Source of the DNA: Patescibacteria group bacterium
GTDB lineage: Bacteria > Patescibacteriota > Patescibacteriia > 2-12-FULL-60-25
Assembly: GCA_022703155.1 (NCBI GenBank)
Contig: JAKLEH010000008.1
Location: 1-37,044, forward strand
Length of the DNA stretch: 37,044 bases
Direction of reading: 5' to 3'
The notes under the pieces are model-generated. The model was not told the origin of the DNA. It did not search any database and was given only the letters and a program-made list of their open reading frames with translations. The position numbers were made by a program, and so were the translations under genes. Shown here in pieces: positions 7,365 through 14,289 of the stretch (position 1 is the stretch's first letter; the number at the start of each line of letters is the position of its first letter).

Positions 7365-8908
7365 CAGACGTGAATTTGGCCTGTGCCGGAAAAGTTATCC
7401 GGACCGGTCCAGATGCGGCCGATTTGGAACTGCCACAGCAAATCGCGGAAGCCCGCGTCCATCCAATCTTTGCCGTACAATTCCTTGGGCCAAATGAACG
7501 GAAACACCGTATCCACGAGAGTGAGGTATTTGTAGATGGGATGCGCCACGCGGGTGCGGCTGACCAACGACTCTACGTAAGTGGTGATGTCCAGGAGCTG
7601 GATTTCGTGGTTGATGCCACCCCAGCGGCATATGTACTTTTCCGCGCGCCGATCCACGGCCGAATGAGGATTGTTGGGGTCCACGGCGCCGGCGCGCGCC
7701 GCATTCGACATCTGCGCCCAAACCTGGCCCGGATTGGTCACGATAGAACGGCGCAAGTTGTCGGCCACGATCTCCACTTCTGGACCCTGGGAAAAAAACA
7801 CCAAGGTGAAACCGCTGTGGTCCGTGATGTGCTCGGGTTCGCGATACAGCTTGCGGAAGAGTTTGGCGAAGACCATCTCTTTGCGCCGCGTGTCGAAGAA
7901 CACGGGCACGGACTTGCCGTTGTTCGAAGCCACGCGCACGTCGAGCGGCAATACCAGGCGCGCACTGGTCGCGGTTTGGTGCGCTTGCGGGTCGGTCTCG
8001 TCGTACACCTGCAGGCACGGCGCGCCGTCCTCCTTGCGCCGCACGCGGTAGGCGCGCTCGGGGTCGAGCTCGGCCACGACCACCAAACGCCGGCTGCTGC
8101 TCGAATCGAACACCTCGTTCTCGAACACCGCGATCAATTCTTCGCGGACCGCGTCCACGCGTTCCGGATTGTAAGCTCCGAGCAAGTACTCGAACTCCAA
8201 TTGGGACAAGACCGCGATGACGCGCGCCTCAAAACCGATGCGGCGCGAAATCACGCCCTTGGCCGACGCCTGTTTGGGATTTTTGCCGTGCACGTAACCG
8301 GCCAGGCCGATGAGCGTGGGGAAGTCCCGCGCCGCGCGCACGCACGCCGCGAACTCCAATTGTTTGCGGTGCGAGATGGGCACGTAAGCCTCTAGCAGTT
8401 GGTCGATGAAGCCTTGGGTGTTCTTGATGGCTTGCCGCGACAAACGGCGGAACTCGTCCACGTCACCGTTCAAGCCGTACTGCTTGGCGTAGGCCGTGAA
8501 CAAGGCGCGTTCCTGCAATTCGACGGCGCGGCGACGGCGCTCGTTGGCGCACAGGCCGGGCGGCAATTCGCGCAACGCTTCGCGCAACAAGCGGCGCAAC
8601 CGCTTAAAACGGCGGCGTTCGCCCGTCAGCAACGAGCTTTGGCGGATTTCGTCCACGACTTGCCGCGGCGGCGTACCCGGCGGAAAGAACTTGAGCCCGG
8701 GAAACGTCCGGTACACTTCGGCCGCGTGTTCGGCCATGTGTTGGCGGATGACGTTGACGCATTCGGCGTCGAACGCGGCCCGTACCCGATTCCGATCCAG
8801 CGTGTCACCGGCGACCTTGTCCAATTCCTCGGAAATCCGGCGCAACACGCCCAGCTCGCGCGAAGAATGGTAAAAAGCCGGCGGACAGGCGGAACCAAAA
8901 AACCTCAT
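7364..8908 (-). CDS. Uncharacterised 514-residue protein, possibly a diverged RelA/SpoT-like nucleotidyltransferase
   Basis: No confident family. Residues 1-210 are arginine-rich and helical. Residues 275-450 alternate strands and helices: a KLFRKLYREPEHITDHSGF segment (349-367) recalls the K-x-x-R ... I-x-D-x-x-G-x-R block of RelA/SpoT synthetases, and NHEIQLLDITTY (433-444) recalls their E-I-Q-I-R-T strand about 70 residues later. The spacing fits, but the expected arginine after the glycine and the Y-x-S-L-H motif are not clear, so this is a weak lead. No signal peptide or membrane segment. ATG at 8908 follows AAGGAGAAG, and a good promoter and terminator bracket the gene, so it is expressed alone. 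Confidence 0.7.
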   Translation of the reverse strand: MRFFGSACPPAFYHSSRELGVLRRISEELDKVAGDTLDRNRVRAAFDAECVNVIRQHMAEHAAEVYRTFPGLKFFPPGTPPRQVVDEIRQSSLLTGERRRFKRLRRLLREALRELPPGLCANERRRRAVELQERALFTAYAKQYGLNGDVDEFRRLSRQAIKNTQGFIDQLLEAYVPISHRKQLEFAACVRAARDFPTLIGLAGYVHGKNPKQASAKGVISRRIGFEARVIAVLSQLEFEYLLGAYNPERVDAVREELIAVFENEVFDSSSSRRLVVVAELDPERAYRVRRKEDGAPCLQVYDETDPQAHQTATSARLVLPLDVRVASNNGKSVPVFFDTRRKEMVFAKLFRKLYREPEHITDHSGFTLVFFSQGPEVEIVADNLRRSIVTNPGQVWAQMSNAARAGAVDPNNPHSAVDRRAEKYICRWGGINHEIQLLDITTYVESLVSRTRVAHPIYKYLTLVDTVFPFIWPKELYGKDWMDAGFRDLLWQFQIGRIWTGPDNFSGTGQIHV

Positions 8909-8941
8909 GCGCTTCTCCTTGGTTCACGGTTCGGAGAAAAC

Positions 8942-8970
8942 AAACTAACTTTTGACGCCGGCCGTGTCAA
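8942..8970 (-). promoter_or_regulatory. Sigma-70 promoter of the 514-residue protein gene
   Basis: TTGACA, 17 bases, TAGTTT on the minus strand, 34 bases before the start codon. Confidence 0.65.
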
Positions 8971-9011
8971 GCCTTTTCAAACGCGCGCACAACTGATACG
9001 CTCGGCGCCGT

Positions 9012-9524
9012 ATGACAAACACCTGCGAAACCATCCAGCGCACGCTGGTCCTGCTCAAGCCCGACGCGGTCAACCGCGGACTCGTGGGCGAAATCCTCCA
9101 CCGCTTCGAGCGCGTGGGCATGAAAATCGTCGGCCTCAAGATGGTTTGGCCCACCGAAGAGACGGCGCTCAAGCATTACACCGAAGACCTGGCCATCCGC
9201 CGTGGCGAACACGTCCGCAAGCTCATGGTCGAGATGTTGGTTTCCGGGCCTATCGTGGCCATCGCCCTCGAAGGCATCGAAGCCATCGAACTGGTGCGCA
9301 AAATGGTAGGCGGCACCGAACCCAAAGCCGCGGCCCCCGGCACCATCCGCGGGGATTACGCGCACGTATCCTTCAAACACGCGGATGCCCGGCAGGTCGG
9401 CGTCTTGAACCTCATCCACGCTTCAAGCAACGAGGACGATGCACGGCAGGAATTGGAAGTATGGTTTGATGCCAGCGAGTTGCTGGAATTCGATCCCCAT
9501 TACGTCAAACAGACCATCGTCTAA
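9012..9524 (+). CDS. ndk: Nucleoside diphosphate kinase
   Basis: Transfers the gamma-phosphate between nucleoside triphosphates and diphosphates through a phosphohistidine, balancing NTP and dNTP pools in the cytoplasm. The 170 residues begin with QRTLVLLKPDAVNRGLVGEI, the family's opening block, and carry the active-site motif NLIHASSNEDDA with nucleophile His136. RGDYAHVS (113-120) precedes a short insertion before the active site, making the protein longer than the usual 130-150 residues. No clear Shine-Dalgarno site precedes the ATG at 9012. A terminator follows directly. Confidence 0.95.
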   Translation: MTNTCETIQRTLVLLKPDAVNRGLVGEILHRFERVGMKIVGLKMVWPTEETALKHYTEDLAIRRGEHVRKLMVEMLVSGPIVAIALEGIEAIELVRKMVGGTEPKAAAPGTIRGDYAHVSFKHADARQVGVLNLIHASSNEDDARQELEVWFDASELLEFDPHYVKQTIV

Positions 9525-9541
9525 CAAAAAAACCGTTCCCC

Positions 9542-9568
9542 AGCCCTGGCCGACCGCCGGGGCTTTTT
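9542..9568 (+). terminator. Rho-independent terminator of ndk
   Basis: AGCCCTGG pairs with CCGGGGCT (one G-U pair) around a 7-base loop, followed by five T. Confidence 0.75.
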
Positions 9569-9612
9569 GTCATTCAGTGATTTTTAGCCAAAAAACGGCT
9601 TTGACCACAGGC

Positions 9613-9641
9613 TTGCAACTCTGGCGCATCTCTGCTATATT
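9613..9641 (+). promoter_or_regulatory. Sigma-70 promoter of rpmF-nusB
   Basis: TTGCAA, 17 bases, TATATT, about 38 bases before the rpmF start. Confidence 0.65.
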
Positions 9642-9678
9642 TGGCCCATAAATTACCAATTTATCCGATCCGAATCGT

Positions 9679-9909
9679 ATGGGATTACCCAGCCATCGTC
9701 GAACCAGCTCGCACAAACGCCGCCGCGCGTCCCATTTTGCGCTTGAAAAACAAGCCGTGGTCAAAGACGCCAAGACCGGCCAAGAGCACCTCCAGCACCG
9801 TGCGGCCCCCGGAGCCACCTCCTACCGCGGACACGCCATACACGTCAAAGGCAAGGAGAAGAAGCTTGAAAAGCTGCTTAAAAAATCCAAAAAGCCGGCT
9901 GCCGAATAG
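9679..9909 (+). CDS. rpmF: 50S ribosomal protein L32
   Basis: A component of the large ribosomal subunit. The 76 residues begin with LPSHRRTSSHKRRRASHFAL, matching the basic family start (VPKRKTSKSRRRKRRSH), and continue with SYRGHAIHV, matching the Y-x-G family end. The four zinc-binding cysteines of the classical form are all absent: this is the cysteine-free type. The lysine-rich tail is longer than usual. A longer in-frame start would run into the promoter, so ATG at 9679 is preferred. It is followed at 37 bases by nusB. Confidence 0.88.
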   Translation: MGLPSHRRTSSHKRRRASHFALEKQAVVKDAKTGQEHLQHRAAPGATSYRGHAIHVKGKEKKLEKLLKKSKKPAAE

Positions 9910-9946
9910 CCGCCCCGCACCTTAATACATTTGCTCTTTTGTCCCT

Positions 9947-10477
9947 ATGTCCAACCGCCATCTTGCGCGTTCCCTGGCCCTGCAATCCTTGTATGAATGG
10001 GATTTCCACCAGGCAGAACCCGAACGCGCGATAGAGAACATGGAACGCAATCTCGCCGAGTTCGCACCGGACTTGGATGAGAAGCCTTTTGCTTTGGCTT
10101 TGGTCAAAGGCGTCATGGACCAACGCGCGGCTATCGACGCGACCATCACCAAATTCGCTCCCGACTGGCCGCTCGAACGCATCACCACGGCCGACCGCAA
10201 CGTTTTGCGCATCGGCACGTACGAATTGATTTTCGACCAGCAGATACCGTCCAAAGTCGCGATCAACGAAGCCATCGAATTGGCCAAAACTTTCGGCGGC
10301 GAATCTTCAGGCAAATTCGTGAACGGCGTGCTGGGCGCGATTTTCCGCGACCAAATCGCCCAAGGTTCGGTCAAAGAAGTGGACAAACCGAAGAAAGAGG
10401 AAGAAGGGAAGGCTGAAGGAAAGGTTGAGGTGGAAGGTGGGAAGGGCGTAAAGGTGGAAGAAGGAAAAGAGGAATGA
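9947..10477 (+). CDS. nusB: Transcription antitermination factor NusB
   Basis: Binds boxA RNA together with ribosomal protein S10 to support antitermination of rRNA transcription. The 176 residues start with SNRHLARSLALQSLYEWDF, the arginine-rich helix 1 that contacts RNA, and include DRNVLRIGTYEL and PSKVAINEAIELAKTFGGESSGKFVNGVLG, the most conserved NusB block. The fold ends near residue 138. The last 40 residues are a Lys/Glu/Gly/Val tail written by a purine-rich simple-word repeat, so the tail is probably acquired and unstructured. Confidence 0.93.
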   Translation: MSNRHLARSLALQSLYEWDFHQAEPERAIENMERNLAEFAPDLDEKPFALALVKGVMDQRAAIDATITKFAPDWPLERITTADRNVLRIGTYELIFDQQIPSKVAINEAIELAKTFGGESSGKFVNGVLGAIFRDQIAQGSVKEVDKPKKEEEGKAEGKVEVEGGKGVKVEEGKEE

Positions 10478-10490
10478 GGAAGGAAAACGT
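10385..10490 (+). repeat. Purine-rich simple-word repeat forming the nusB 3' end
   Basis: Degenerate GGAAGG, GAAGAA and GGTGGAAGG words, all purine-rich on the plus strand, run from inside nusB past its stop codon. Same type as 7198-7272. Confidence 0.6.
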
Positions 10491-10491
10491 T

Positions 10492-10519
10492 TTGAAATAA
10501 ATAAATCCAACTATATTTA
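10492..10519 (+). promoter_or_regulatory. Putative promoter of rnc
   Basis: TTGAAA, 16 bases, TATTTA within a strikingly AT-rich 50-base patch. The leader to rnc would be about 130 bases and includes a CGCGA/TCGCG hairpin near 10618-10634. Confidence 0.45.
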
Positions 10520-10653
10520 ATATTCTTGTAAGTCAAAAGACTAACGCCGAACGAGTTTGGCGAGGCGCACGGAACCCTATCAACGCGGCTTAAAACGCGG
10601 GTAAGGTCCGTCAGCATCGCGAGAATCGTTCGCGTCGACCATCAACGCAACGT

Positions 10654-11397
10654 ATGACAACCGAACCGCAAATGGATTTCCAACCGCTGGAGGCGCGGCT
10701 GGGTTATTCGTTCCACGACAAAAGTCCGCTCGTCTCCTCGCTCACCCACCGCTCGTACCTGAACGAACATCCGGGCTTCCCCTACGAACACAACGAGCGC
10801 TTGGAATTTTTGGGCGACGCGGTGTTGGAATTGATCGTGACCGAACATCTCTACAAAAACTACGGCAACCCCGAAGGCGAACTCACCAACTGGCGCGCGG
10901 CTTTGGTCAACGCGAAAACCCTGGCCGGCATCGCCAGCCAATTGCAGTTCGAGGATTATCTGCTCATGTCCAAAGGCGAAGCCAAAGACAGGGATTCCAA
11001 GGCGCGCATGTACATTTTGGCTAACGCCATCGAAGCCATCATTGGCGCGATTTATCTGGACGGCGGGAACGAAGCGGCCTCAGGCTTCATCCAGCGCCAC
11101 ATCCTTTCGCACCTGCCGTTCATCCTCAAGAACAGGTTGTATATCGACCCCAAGAGTCGCTTCCAGGAAACCGCCCAGGAACTTTTGGGCGTCACGCCCA
11201 ATTACAAAGTGCTCAAGGAAACCGGCCCGGACCACAACAAGGAATTCACAGTCGGCGTGTTTTTGGAAAAAGAACTGATCGCCGTGGGCGTAGGCCTCTC
11301 GAAACAAGAAGCGCAAATCGCGGCCGCGCAAGCCGGGCTCGAAGCCAAAAAGTGGGTGACCGCGGAAAACGGAAAGGAAGAAGCCAAGGAAGCTTAA
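10654..11397 (+). CDS. rnc: Ribonuclease III
   Basis: Cleaves double-stranded RNA, maturing rRNA precursors and trimming structured mRNAs. The 247 residues show the signature NERLEFLGDAVLE (47-59, with catalytic Asp55) and ANAIEAIIGAIYLDGG (123-138, with metal-binding Glu127), followed by a double-stranded-RNA-binding domain at about 152-237 (SRFQETAQELLG, then VGLSKQEAQIAAAQAGLEA). The length is normal. A second ATG six codons in is also possible. It probably has its own promoter downstream of nusB. Confidence 0.95.
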   Translation: MTTEPQMDFQPLEARLGYSFHDKSPLVSSLTHRSYLNEHPGFPYEHNERLEFLGDAVLELIVTEHLYKNYGNPEGELTNWRAALVNAKTLAGIASQLQFEDYLLMSKGEAKDRDSKARMYILANAIEAIIGAIYLDGGNEAASGFIQRHILSHLPFILKNRLYIDPKSRFQETAQELLGVTPNYKVLKETGPDHNKEFTVGVFLEKELIAVGVGLSKQEAQIAAAQAGLEAKKWVTAENGKEEAKEA

Positions 11398-11412
11398 GAA
11401 AAAAATTATGCG

Positions 11413-11440
11413 AAAAAAAATCCCAGTCACGGGATTTTTT
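11413..11440. terminator. Bidirectional terminator between rnc and tRNA-Arg
   Basis: AAAATCCC pairs with GGGATTTT, flanked by A- and T-runs, so it can serve both converging transcripts. Confidence 0.75.
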
Positions 11441-11444
11441 CATA

Positions 11445-11521
11445 TGGTGCGCCCTGAGAGATTCGAACTCCCGACCGTCAGCTTCGAAGGCTGCTGCTCT
11501 ATCCAGCTGAGCTAAGGGCGC
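11445..11521 (-). tRNA. tRNA-Arg (anticodon UCG)
   Basis: A full cloverleaf on the minus strand: acceptor GCGCCCU with AGGGCGC, D-stem GCUC/GAGC, anticodon loop CUUCGAA, T-loop UUCGAAU, and an encoded CCA end. Confidence 0.95.
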
Positions 11522-11540
11522 ATGTCATGTGCGCGGCTCG

Positions 11541-11569
11541 ATGATAGCAAGTCCTTGCTTGAGTGGCAA
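11541..11569 (-). promoter_or_regulatory. Promoter of tRNA-Arg
   Basis: TTGCCA, 17 bases, TATCAT on the minus strand, about 20 bases before the mature tRNA 5' end. Confidence 0.65.
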
Positions 11570-11667
11570 ACCTCAGAAGCATGGACTCCAGCTTTGGATT
11601 GTGCAATCATACAAGTATACCCAAACGGCCGGTTCCCGTGGCCAGCAAAACGGGAAAGGAGGCTCGA

Positions 11668-11871
11668 ATGCACCAGCAGAATTCCGACAAGCCCGCCAAC
11701 CGTTCCTTCACTCCACGCAAGGGGCTGATGCTCAAGACCAGCCATCGTCCCCCGCCCCACGAACCGCGTCCGGACGACGGTACGGATCCGTACCGCTCCG
11801 ATCGTTCGTGCATCATGTACCCGGATGGCGCCGAAATGGCCGGCGTCGAGGTGGCCAAACCCAAGGAATAA
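11668..11871 (+). CDS. Small polar protein of 67 residues
   Basis: ATG at 11668 is preceded by a perfect AGGAGG (11657-11662), itself directly after a 7-bp hairpin (TTCCCGT 11633-11639 with ACGGGAA 11650-11656). The peptide is proline- and charge-rich, with no signal or membrane segment and no recognised family; it contains RPPPHEPRPDDGTDPYRSDR. The strong ribosome site is the main evidence that it is real. Downstream, 11872-12060 is open in two frames: one starts at an ATG at 11876, four bases after this stop, and the other continues in this frame. I could not choose between them. Confidence 0.6.
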   Translation: MHQQNSDKPANRSFTPRKGLMLKTSHRPPPHEPRPDDGTDPYRSDRSCIMYPDGAEMAGVEVAKPKE

Positions 11872-12059
11872 CCCGATGGACCTTCCACAAAACCCTTGCC
11901 GTGGGAAAACGCAGGCGATCCGCCTGAACCGATTCGTCCGTGCGCACGCACATCGTGCCGCGAACGAAAAGAAGACGGAATCAATCGCCGGCTTCTGCGT
12001 TTTCCCAACGCTTCCGAAACCGTCAAACAATTGGCGGCTTGGGATGCGGAAACACCGTA

Positions 12060-12174
12060 CGTCATGCCGAACATGATTCGGCATCCAGATAAATAGTTGA
12101 TTGACTAGATCCTGAACCATCCTTCGTCGAGCTCAGCTCGACTATGGGTGGCGGGCAAGTTCAGGATGACGGAA
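12060..12174. repeat. Cluster of palindromic intergenic repeats
   Basis: It contains ATGCCGAA/TTCGGCAT at about 12063-12084, GATCCTGAAC paired with GTTCAGGAT across the element, and a GTCGAGC/GCTCGAC core at about 12127-12143. Close relatives lie at 25165-25232 and 28117-28197. Confidence 0.65.
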
Positions 12175-12229
12175 ATGCGATTCTCAGTTGTCATGCGAGT
12201 CTAGACAAAATATATAAAACGCAAAAAAT

Positions 12230-12252
12230 AACGCTTAAAACAAGCGTTTTTT
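12230..12252 (+). terminator. Rho-independent terminator
   Basis: AACGCTT pairs with AAGCGTT around AAAAC, followed by a T-run, in an AT-rich stretch. It insulates the promoter at 12338. Confidence 0.7.
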
Positions 12253-12337
12253 GTATTAAAATTTTTAGCTAAAATTAGCCATTCTTTTAATTTTGGCTCA
12301 ACTTAGACGAATGATCTTTAAGATGTACTTGCCACTC

Positions 12338-12376
12338 TTGACAAAACCTCAATTTTGTGATATATTAACGCGTTAA
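12338..12376 (+). promoter_or_regulatory. Consensus sigma-70 promoter with a palindromic operator-like site
   Basis: TTGACA (12338-12343), 17 bases, TATATT (12361-12366): the best promoter in the window. The perfect 12-bp palindrome TTAACGCGTTAA (12365-12376) overlaps the -10 and the expected start site, a classic repressor position. Confidence 0.75.
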
Positions 12377-12381
12377 CAAAA

Positions 12382-12740
12382 TCCGTAAATCAACGGACCT
12401 CGACAATTTGTCGCCAAAAACCCGCACAAGCCGAACCCCTTAAAACAGGGTTTCCGTCCATAAAAGACGGAATTAATGCGGGTCTTCGGCGAGGACACGA
12501 GAACGCGCATTGCGCATCGCAAAACGCGCAACGTCGGATTCCGGCGTTTCGCGCTACACGTTGCGCGTTACACGTCCCTCGTGTCCCACAGATTTCGGAT
12601 GTCCGGAGACCACAACTGGAATGACGTGCCTCAGCGGCCGTATCGCCTTTTGGGTCAAAAGACATGGTCCGCGAAATGCGGCCTTTGCGCATGCTCATCC
12701 ATGCGCCTACCACTCCACCTTCAACTGCCGGATGAGCGGC
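12382..12740 (+). ncRNA. Highly structured 5' leader, candidate cis-regulatory RNA
   Basis: Between the promoter and the ATG at 12769 lie many exact stems: TCCGT/ACGGA (12382-12397), CGACA/TGTCG (12401-12413), ACCCGCA (12420-12426) with TGCGGGT (12477-12483) enclosing AACCC/GGGTT (12434-12452) and TTCCGTC/GACGGAA (12452-12472), a three-way junction; GGACACGAG (12493-12501) with CTCGTGTCC (12578-12586) enclosing a perfect 12-bp stem AACGCGCAACGT (12523-12534) with ACGTTGCGCGTT (12558-12569); GCGCATG/CATGCGC (12687-12706); and GCCG/CGGC (12727-12740). It does not show the hallmarks of RNase P RNA, tmRNA or SRP RNA. No T-run follows, so it appears to be part of the mRNA. Confidence 0.55.
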
Positions 12741-12768
12741 AAGACATTGTTCCCGGGAGATAAACAAC

Positions 12769-13734
12769 ATGTCGAACAACACCAGCGTCGTCGTCACCGT
12801 CAGCACCGTGGTCGCCAACACCTGCGACAAGTGCGGCGCGAGCGTCAAGAACCCTCAGCACAAGCTGTGTGCCGAGTGCTTCAAGAAGCTTCCCAAGAAG
12901 GCGCCGGCGCCCAAGCCGGCTGCGGTCGCCCCGACTGCTCCGGCGCCCGTCGCCGTCACCGTGACCCCGGTCGCAACGCCCGCCCCGGCCGTAGAAGCCC
13001 CCAAGGCCGAGACCAAGCCGGTCGTGGCGCCCGCGCCCGTCGCCGCCCCGGCTGCCCGCCCCGCGCCCGAGCGTCCCGCGCACATCACGGTCAAGAAGTG
13101 CGCCTGCGGCAACTCCTTCGTGCCCCGCGATCCGCGCCACGAGAAGTGCCCGACCTGCCACAAGAAGGTCATGGACGCACGCCGGGCCGAGGACGCGAAG
13201 CGCGACGCCGAGCGCAAGGCCGAGGACGAGCGCCGCGCTTCGCAGAAGACGCTCCTCACGGCGTACCGCAACGGCACGCTGCCCAAGGACGCCAAGGTCC
13301 GCGAGAACGGCGCGCAGATCGTGATCTGCATCAACGGCGTGTCCACCACGCTGTACGACCACGAGGGCTTCAACGCCCGTCGCGAAGCCGCCCGGTACGC
13401 CGAGACCCTCAAGGCCAAGGCCGCCGCGGACAAGGCGCGCGTCGATGCGGAGAAGGCTGCGGCCGCCAAGGTTCACCACGACCGCGCGGCCAAGGCGCTG
13501 TTCCAGGCCTTGCAGTCCGGCAAGGCGCTCCCCCCGACCATCACGGTCAAGCGCAGCGGCGTGAACGTCCTGTTCACGGTCAGCGTGGTCGGCAAGGCTC
13601 CGGTCACCTACACCGCGGTCGACCCCGATCTCGCGGCTGCCGAAGACGCGGCACGCAAGGCGGCCGAATCCGCGGCCAAGGCAGCGCGCAAGCAGTCCGA
13701 GAAGAAGGGCGGCAAGAAGGGCAAGGCCGCCTAG
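12769..13734 (+). CDS. Zinc-ribbon protein with Ala/Pro linker and charged coiled-coil
   Basis: The 321 residues contain two four-cysteine knuckles: CDKCGASVKNPQHKLCAEC (19-37) and KKCACGNSF followed by KCPTC. An Ala/Pro/Val linker (about 47-105) separates them, and a long Lys/Ala/Arg/Glu helical region follows, holding two similar segments: TLLTAYRNGTLPKDAKV ... GAQIVICINGVSTTLYD and ALFQALQSGKALPPTITV ... GVNVLFTVSVVGKAPVTYT. These two repeats, about 45 residues each, look like an internal duplication. No signal peptide. The codons are very GC-rich (AAG over AAA, GCC, GTC), unlike neighbouring genes. Zinc ribbons usually bind nucleic acid or protein; the function is unknown. Confidence 0.7.
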   Translation: MSNNTSVVVTVSTVVANTCDKCGASVKNPQHKLCAECFKKLPKKAPAPKPAAVAPTAPAPVAVTVTPVATPAPAVEAPKAETKPVVAPAPVAAPAARPAPERPAHITVKKCACGNSFVPRDPRHEKCPTCHKKVMDARRAEDAKRDAERKAEDERRASQKTLLTAYRNGTLPKDAKVRENGAQIVICINGVSTTLYDHEGFNARREAARYAETLKAKAAADKARVDAEKAAAAKVHHDRAAKALFQALQSGKALPPTITVKRSGVNVLFTVSVVGKAPVTYTAVDPDLAAAEDAARKAAESAAKAARKQSEKKGGKKGKAA

Positions 13735-13764
13735 CCCTCATCCCTCGGATCGTTCATTTCAACT

Positions 13765-13803
13765 AGGTCTTTCTCGGCACATCACTCTCGATGTGCCGGA
13801 CCT
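13765..13803 (+). other. Strong hairpin after the zinc-ribbon gene
   Basis: AGGTC and CGGCACATC (13765-13783) pair with GATGTGCCG and GACCT (13790-13803) around loop ACTCTC. There is no T-run, so it may stabilise or process the transcript and not terminate it. Confidence 0.55.
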
Positions 13804-13807
13804 AAAT

Positions 13808-13855
13808 GCGTACCGGTACCGACATGCCGTCGGCACGGGTCCGCTCAAGGATCAA
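13808..13855 (+). repeat. 48-nt leader element, copy 1
   Basis: Identical to 14139-14186 except for two bases. It folds: ACCGGTACCGAC (13812-13823) pairs with GTCGGCACGGGT (13829-13840) around loop ATGCC with two mismatches. The ribosome site GAGGTG and the ATG of the 67-residue membrane protein follow within 16 bases. Confidence 0.8.
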
Positions 13856-13870
13856 AACCAGAGGTGTTCC

Positions 13871-14074
13871 ATGGAAGCTCTTGCTATCGTCAGCTTGATC
13901 GGTTGTCTCTTCGTCCTGGCCGCCGTCGCCGGTTATGCAAACTTCTGCCGCGCGGCCGCGAACGTCGGATGCCGCATGGTCTCGATTCCGGCGCTTCCGC
14001 CCATCGCGGCCGTGGCCGACGAGTTCGACCTGTTCGAGGCCTCGCCCTCGCTCATCGACCGCCTCGCCGCGTAA
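13871..14074 (+). CDS. Small membrane protein of 67 residues
   Basis: ATG at 13871 follows GAGGTG. The N-terminal half is one hydrophobic helix (LAIVSLIGCLFVLAAVAGYA at 4-23), then a short alanine-rich, polar C-terminus ending in EFDLFEASPSLIDRLAA. No family is recognised. It is preceded by the 48-nt hairpin element, as is the next gene, which suggests shared control at the RNA level. Confidence 0.65.
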   Translation: MEALAIVSLIGCLFVLAAVAGYANFCRAAANVGCRMVSIPALPPIAAVADEFDLFEASPSLIDRLAA

Positions 14075-14138
14075 CCACACCCTACCTTCGAACATTCAAA
14101 GGTTCGGCGCGCCGGTCCTCGACGCGCCCATCCCCACT

Positions 14139-14186
14139 GCGCACCGGTACCGACATGCCGTCGGCACGGGTCCGCTGAAGGATCAA
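14139..14186 (+). repeat. 48-nt leader element, copy 2
   Basis: 46 of 48 bases match copy 1 at 13808-13855. The same hairpin is kept (14143-14154 with 14160-14171). GAGGTG and the ATG of a 26-residue peptide follow, as for copy 1. The differences (T/C at the fourth base, C/G in the 3' part) fall outside the stem. Confidence 0.8.
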
Positions 14187-14197
14187 CGAGGTGACAC

Positions 14198-14278
14198 ATG
14201 GCCAAAATTTCCGGAGGACTCATCATCGTAATTGTGGTGGTTGCGGCAATCCTGCACCACTGCGGTGCATTCAACTGA
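14198..14278 (+). CDS. 26-residue single-helix membrane peptide
   Basis: ATG at 14198 has GAGGTG upstream. The peptide is a short polar start, a run GGLIIVIVVVAAIL, then HHCGAFN. This is a typical one-pass small membrane protein. It ends 11 bases before the DUF1232 gene, so both are probably translated from one message. It could alternatively be a leader peptide. Confidence 0.55.
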   Translation: MAKISGGLIIVIVVVAAILHHCGAFN

Positions 14279-14289
14279 CGGAGGACGAG

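Noticed and set aside
11876-12096. Two overlapping frames after the 67-residue gene
   Set aside because: One has an ATG four bases after the previous stop, the other continues in frame with it but only from a TTG; neither shows a family or clear ribosome site, and both run into a palindromic repeat.
12476-12763. 95-codon frame inside the leader of the zinc-ribbon gene
   Set aside because: It has no ribosome site, odd composition, and lies over several exact RNA stems; a folded leader explains the region better.
12382-12768. RNase P RNA, tmRNA or SRP RNA in the folded leader
   Set aside because: The conserved core words of these RNAs (for example GAGGAAAGUCC for RNase P, GGAAGGAAGCAGCC for SRP) are not present.
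12510-13766. 418-codon frame overlapping the zinc-ribbon gene
   Set aside because: The translation is an Arg/Gly/Gln-rich artefact of GC-rich codons; the alternative frame has cysteine knuckles and a ribosome site.
13808-14186. CRISPR-like repeat pair
   Set aside because: Only two copies, 331 bases apart, with a gene between them, and each next to a start codon; no spacer pattern and no cas genes.
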